Shown: piece after piece, positions 6,247 to 9,529 of the stretch
Position numbering within the stretch: the stretch's first letter is position 1
How the letters are laid out: the number at the start of each line of letters is the position of its first letter
Assembly: GCA_947071955.1 (NCBI GenBank)
Contig: CAMTGL010000070.1
Span: 1-9,529 of the forward strand
DNA: 9,529 nucleotides
Direction of reading: 5' to 3'
Origin: an uncultured Plesiomonas sp.
GTDB lineage: Bacteria > Pseudomonadota > Gammaproteobacteria > Enterobacterales > CAMTGL01
Notes under the pieces: model-generated
Seen by the model: only the letters and a program-made list of their open reading frames with translations
Databases searched by the model: none
What the model was told of the DNA's origin: nothing
Program-made: the position numbers and the translations under genes

Positions 6247-6342
6247 ATGTTTTTATTCCCACCAACACAATATGTTACCAACCCGATTGATAAGCCTTCT
6301 GTAACACACTGGTACAGCCGTTTTTTTTCCCGCAAAAAATAA
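6247..6342 (+). CDS. Putative 31-residue micro-protein (second of a paralogous pair)
   Basis: The product begins MFLFPPTQYVTN, continues with DKP (residues 15-17) and ends SRFFSRKK. It shares with the upstream micro-protein the pattern M-F-x-x-P-P-T-x-Y-x-T-N-x-x-D-K-P in the same register from residue 1, then an RFF and a basic end. Length is 31 residues and net charge about +4. The ribosome binding site GAGG (6237-6240) is six bases before the ATG. A good promoter and a leader hairpin precede it, so it can be expressed separately from micro-ORF 1. The C-terminal halves differ in length by five residues. It is followed after 65 bases by the end of radA on the other strand. No function can be assigned. 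The shared core suggests a shared partner, and separate control suggests different conditions of expression; both are inferences. Confidence 0.7.
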   Translation: MFLFPPTQYVTNPIDKPSVTHWYSRFFSRKK

Positions 6343-6407
6343 CACGACGCCTGACTCTTCACTAAAAATAGCGGTGAGCTCAAAAACCCGTTTGGTTAAC
6401 CGTGTAA

Positions 6408-7787
6408 TTAAAGATCAATAAACGCGTCGAGCGCATCAGAGAGCTTTTTCACACCGAACACCTGCATTCCCGCCGGAGGCTGTTTTGGCATATTGGCATG
6501 TGGAACGATGGCGCGCTTAAAGCCGTGTTTTGCCGCTTCGGTAATACGCTCTTGGCCACTGGGCACAGGGCGAATTTCACCGGCCAACCCCACTTCACCA
6601 AACACCACCACATCACGTGGTAATGGTCTGTCGCGCAGGCTCGATACCATCGCGAGCACCAGCGCCAAATCTGCACTGGTTTCGGTGACTTTTACCCCTC
6701 CGACCACATTCACAAAGACATCTTGATCGGCCATCTGCAAGCCACCATGCCGATGCAGTACCGCCAGTAACAGTGATAAGCGGTTTTGATCCAAGCCCAC
6801 CGCCACACGACGCGGATTTCCCAGCATCGAATGATCGACTAATGCCTGAATTTCAACAAGCAGTGGTCGCGTGCCCTCCCACACCACCATCACCGAACTG
6901 CCCGGTGCTTCCTCTTCACCGCGGCTTAAAAAAATCGCCGACGGATTACTGACCTCTCGCATACCCTGCTCAGTCATTGCAAACACACCCAGTTCATTGA
7001 CCGCACCAAAACGGTTTTTATGGCTGCGTAGCATCCGAAAACGGGAGTCTGTATCGCCATCAAGCAACACGGAGCAGTCAATGCAGTGCTCCAGCACTTT
7101 CGGGCCAGCGAGTGATCCATCTTTGGTCACATGGCCGACCATAATAATCGCAACCTGCGTGGTTTTGGCAAAGCGGGTCAGGTAAGCGGCCGTTTCTCGC
7201 ACTTGTGCCACACTGCCGGGTGCCGACTGAATATCGGCCATATGCATCACCTGAATGGAGTCGATCACCATGATTTGTGGCTTTTCCTGCGGGGCAATCT
7301 GGCAACTTTGCTCAACACTGGTCTCTGACAACATTTTCAGTTTGTCGGTCGGCAAGCCAAGGCGATAGGCGCGCATTGCAACCTGCTGCAATGACTCTTC
7401 CCCTGTCACATACAGGGCTTTCATCTGCTCGGCTAAACGGCACATGACCTGTAACAGCAGAGTACTTTTACCTGCACCGGGGCTTCCGCCAATCAAAATG
7501 GCACTGCCAGGCACAACGCCGCCACCGAGTACCCGATCAAACTCCTTAAAACTGGAGGAGAAACGTGGCAACTCTTGTAAACTGATCTCTGCCAGTGTCT
7601 GGACTTTGTGGTTACCGGCGTGTCCGGCATAACCACTGGTACGGTCGGTGCGCGCAACACTGGCTGCAGCAAGGCGCACTTCAGTAATAGTATTCCATGC
7701 CTGACAGGCACTGCACTGCCCCTGCCAGCGCGGGTAATCAGACCCGCACTCATTGCACACAAAGGCGCGTTTCACAGCTTTAGCCAC
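6408..7787 (-). CDS. radA: DNA repair protein RadA (Sms)
   Basis: RecA-like ATPase that promotes branch migration and processing of recombination intermediates alongside RecA. The 459-residue product (E. coli 460) starts MAKAVKRAFVC. An N-terminal zinc finger has Cys11, Cys14, Cys25 and Cys28. The RecA-like core has Walker A GGSPGAGKST (100-109), Walker B IMVIDS (172-177) and the RadA-specific KNRFG motif (257-261). The rest, from about 280, is the Lon-like domain that assembles hexamers and is considered non-proteolytic in this family. The GTG at 7787 is chosen over the TTG at 7811 because AGGAG (7801-7797) precedes it by nine bases and the N-terminus then matches E. coli. It is divergent from the PilZ gene and converges on the micro-ORFs. 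A weak TATGAT -10 lies at 7853-7848. No strong terminator was seen after the stop. Confidence 0.97.
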   Translation of the reverse strand: MAKAVKRAFVCNECGSDYPRWQGQCSACQAWNTITEVRLAAASVARTDRTSGYAGHAGNHKVQTLAEISLQELPRFSSSFKEFDRVLGGGVVPGSAILIGGSPGAGKSTLLLQVMCRLAEQMKALYVTGEESLQQVAMRAYRLGLPTDKLKMLSETSVEQSCQIAPQEKPQIMVIDSIQVMHMADIQSAPGSVAQVRETAAYLTRFAKTTQVAIIMVGHVTKDGSLAGPKVLEHCIDCSVLLDGDTDSRFRMLRSHKNRFGAVNELGVFAMTEQGMREVSNPSAIFLSRGEEEAPGSSVMVVWEGTRPLLVEIQALVDHSMLGNPRRVAVGLDQNRLSLLLAVLHRHGGLQMADQDVFVNVVGGVKVTETSADLALVLAMVSSLRDRPLPRDVVVFGEVGLAGEIRPVPSGQERITEAAKHGFKRAIVPHANMPKQPPAGMQVFGVKKLSDALDAFIDL

Positions 7788-8018
7788 TAGGGTGCTCTCC
7801 TGCAAAGGCAATTAAGACGAAAAATTAGGCTTTAAATCAGGCCGAAAATCATAGTCTTATCGCAAATTTAATACGAAAATTCGGCGATATCATCATGTTG
7901 TTATACGGTATGCCGATAACCTTGTCGTTATCTTCTGTTTCTGTCGTCTGGCTGTTCACTGTTTTTTGTTCAATGCTCTCAGCACAGGCCACTCTATTTT
8001 AAGCGCAGCGAAAGACCT
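7788..8018. other. radA-PilZ divergent intergenic region
   Basis: This AT-rich gap of 231 bases must carry both divergent promoters. A minus-strand -10, TATGAT (7853-7848), is the best radA candidate, but its -35 is poor. A small dyad, GATAAC-N6-GTTATC (7915-7932), lies nearer the PilZ gene. A GAAAA-containing motif recurs near 7819, 7844 and 7875 without regular spacing. No convincing promoter for the PilZ gene and no small gene with a ribosome binding site were found. Confidence 0.45.
7797..7801 (-). promoter_or_regulatory. Ribosome binding site fixing the radA GTG start
   Basis: On the minus strand AGGAG lies nine bases before the GTG at 7787. It falls inside the extra codons of the longer TTG-initiated frame, which argues for the shorter protein. 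Confidence 0.75.
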
Positions 8019-9529
8019 ATGCACACCACTTTACCGGATGAGTTTTCCCAGATCTTGCAGCAACTGATCCCGCTTGGAATGAATATCGAGCTCGATCCGC
8101 TGCTGAAAAAACTGTTGCCACAAAGCAGTGCTAATGATCGTTTACAGATCAAAATGGCGCATCGCCAGTTGCACAGCCCTTGTCATCGCCCGATTGATTT
8201 ACGCAATCGGGTTGATGGGCGCTGCTACGAGCACCAGATCAACGGTATTACTCACTGGCTTGATGATGTTGCACTTAACATCTTCCAGCAACAAGTTGCG
8301 CTTTTTCGGAACGTCTACACACAAGGTGTGTACGATGCGGTGATGCAGGCCGATAACAACTACCGCATCATGCATCAGCAAGCGTCACTCGAAAAAGCAG
8401 AGCAAAAGGCCGGAGACAACCCGACACCGCCGGCAAAAAAAGAGACGCCACCTGATGTCACGGTAGCCCGTTTTGGCTATCAGTTTATGCGCAATGAAGC
8501 GCGCCTACACTATCACTGTCAGGTGGTCGTCACCTGCCGTGAAACGCAGCAAATTGCACACGGCATTACTATTGATATCTCACTAGCGGGCCTGTGTATT
8601 CGGGTACCGCATGCACTGACCTTTAAACTGGGCCAGGAGTTTATCATTCAGTTTGGCTCACTGAGTGAAAAGCTCGATCAGCCAACGCTTGAACGTGGGC
8701 TGAACTATCTGCTGGTCGGTATCGAACGTCAGGAGCAGCGCCAGTTATTGCGTCTGCACATCAGTCGGCCTGATCCGGCGCTGAACCGTCTGATGGGCGC
8801 ACTGGCACGCAGCGGCAGCAAAAAAGTGCGCTTGAATGTTGATGGTCTGCTGACACAGTTACATCTGCGCGGGCTGGAGCAATCTTACCTGAACGCCACC
8901 GCAACACTGCCCCTGCTGATCAGTCAGCAGGGTACGCTGTATGCGTTGCACTCGCAAAATAACCGCGAGAGCTACCAGTACTGGCATGATGAAAACTACC
9001 AACCGGTACTCGGGCAGTTTTTTACGCCTGAGCGTCTGCAGCGAATCTGTCCACCGGGAGTCTCTTGCGTCAAAGCTCTGCTGTACAGTTTTATCCACCG
9101 GCAAGGCGGGCGCACCTATTTTTACTGTGCGATGAATACCGAACTGACACACGCTGACCAACGCGAGCTGTTCTGGCATGTGGGGGCGCATCGCCCTAGC
9201 TTTCGGGTACAGCGGCTGATTATCCGCCAACTGAGCGCCGATGATTTTAGCCCGCACCCTGAACAGCAAGCACTGATCACAGAGCATCAACTTAATGATT
9301 TGCGTTATCTGGTGCTGTTGCAGGATCTGAGCAGTCATCAGGTACAGGCTGATTATCAGCAAACCCCGCAGCCTAACTTACCGCTGAACCAGCTGAATGT
9401 ATTTTGTCTGCCCCGCGCCCACAGCCCGACTTTTGAAGTGAACATGTCGCAAGAGCAGCGCCGACGCGCCCCACGCTATCGTTACCAAACTGAGGTGCAT
9501 GTTACCAGCCCAGATCAGCGTACCATTAT
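8019..9529 (+). CDS. Large PilZ-domain protein, probable cyclic-di-GMP effector (3' end outside window)
   Basis: An open frame of 503 codons that continues past the right edge. Residues 1-130 are helical-looking and Gln-rich with no assigned domain. A low-complexity Pro/Lys linker (about 131-146) follows. The first PilZ domain has RxxxR (Arg158-Arg162) and DISLAG, the DxSxxG motif (186-191), so both cyclic-di-GMP-binding motifs are present. Residues about 260-470 form an unassigned middle region. A second PilZ-like start, RRAPR (482-486), appears at the edge, so the full protein probably carries tandem PilZ domains. There is no signal peptide or transmembrane helix in the visible part, so it is probably cytoplasmic. 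ATG 8019 is the first possible start after the in-frame stop at 7917-7919; its ribosome binding site is weak (AAAGA). I recall a PilZ gene beside radA in Vibrio cholerae (PlzC), but the identity here is not proven. Confidence 0.85.
   Translation, partial: MHTTLPDEFSQILQQLIPLGMNIELDPLLKKLLPQSSANDRLQIKMAHRQLHSPCHRPIDLRNRVDGRCYEHQINGITHWLDDVALNIFQQQVALFRNVYTQGVYDAVMQADNNYRIMHQQASLEKAEQKAGDNPTPPAKKETPPDVTVARFGYQFMRNEARLHYHCQVVVTCRETQQIAHGITIDISLAGLCIRVPHALTFKLGQEFIIQFGSLSEKLDQPTLERGLNYLLVGIERQEQRQLLRLHISRPDPALNRLMGALARSGSKKVRLNVDGLLTQLHLRGLEQSYLNATATLPLLISQQGTLYALHSQNNRESYQYWHDENYQPVLGQFFTPERLQRICPPGVSCVKALLYSFIHRQGGRTYFYCAMNTELTHADQRELFWHVGAHRPSFRVQRLIIRQLSADDFSPHPEQQALITEHQLNDLRYLVLLQDLSSHQVQADYQQTPQPNLPLNQLNVFCLPRAHSPTFEVNMSQEQRRRAPRYRYQTEVHVTSPDQRTI

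Noticed and set aside
6358..6400. Possible radA terminator on the minus strand
   Set aside because: AACC-N5-GGTT followed by TTT gives only a 4-bp stem, too weak to call.
7788..7811. Longer radA frame from TTG 7811
   Set aside because: The extra codons contain the AGGAG site, and the GTG at 7787 gives an E. coli-like N-terminus.
8859..9362. 167-codon minus-strand frame
   Set aside because: Fully antisense to the PilZ gene, no domain features and no ribosome binding site; a codon-bias shadow.

Overview
The window looks like chromosomal DNA of a gammaproteobacterium close to the Enterobacterales/Vibrionales boundary. Rob, TrpR, Slt, EttA and RadA all read as close relatives of the enterobacterial proteins, as far as I can compare them from memory. 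The gene after radA is a large PilZ-type protein, an arrangement I associate with Vibrio-like genomes. Plesiomonas would fit this mixture, but that is inference and no species marker was seen. No mobile element, tRNA, rRNA or CRISPR array was found.

Layout. Positions 1-246: three 21-bp direct repeats, then a promoter candidate and a strong ribosome binding site for rob (+, 247-1206). Positions 1207-1366: short gap ending in a GC-rich hairpin shared by the converging rob and trpR. trpR (-, 1367-1699) lies just downstream of slt (-, 1810-3729). slt and ettA (+, 4059-5726) diverge from a 329-bp regulatory gap. ettA ends at a very clean intrinsic terminator (5802-5828). Positions 5829-6342 hold the least expected content: two consecutive, paralogous micro-ORFs of 36 and 31 codons (6050-6160 and 6247-6342). 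Each has a good Shine-Dalgarno sequence. A CRP-like site and a dyad lie before the first, and the second has its own sigma70-like promoter and leader hairpin. radA (-, 6408-7787) follows, and a divergent PilZ-domain gene (+, from 8019) runs off the right edge.

The relative orientations of rob, trpR, slt, ettA and radA match E. coli, but yjjX, gpmB and nadR are absent between them. The micro-ORFs sit where nadR would be. The recognised genes do unrelated housekeeping jobs: stress and drug-efflux regulation (Rob), tryptophan repression (TrpR), peptidoglycan turnover (Slt), energy-gated translation initiation (EttA), recombination repair (RadA) and probable cyclic-di-GMP signalling (PilZ protein). 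They are neighbours rather than a pathway. The micro-protein pair is the main candidate for undescribed biology.
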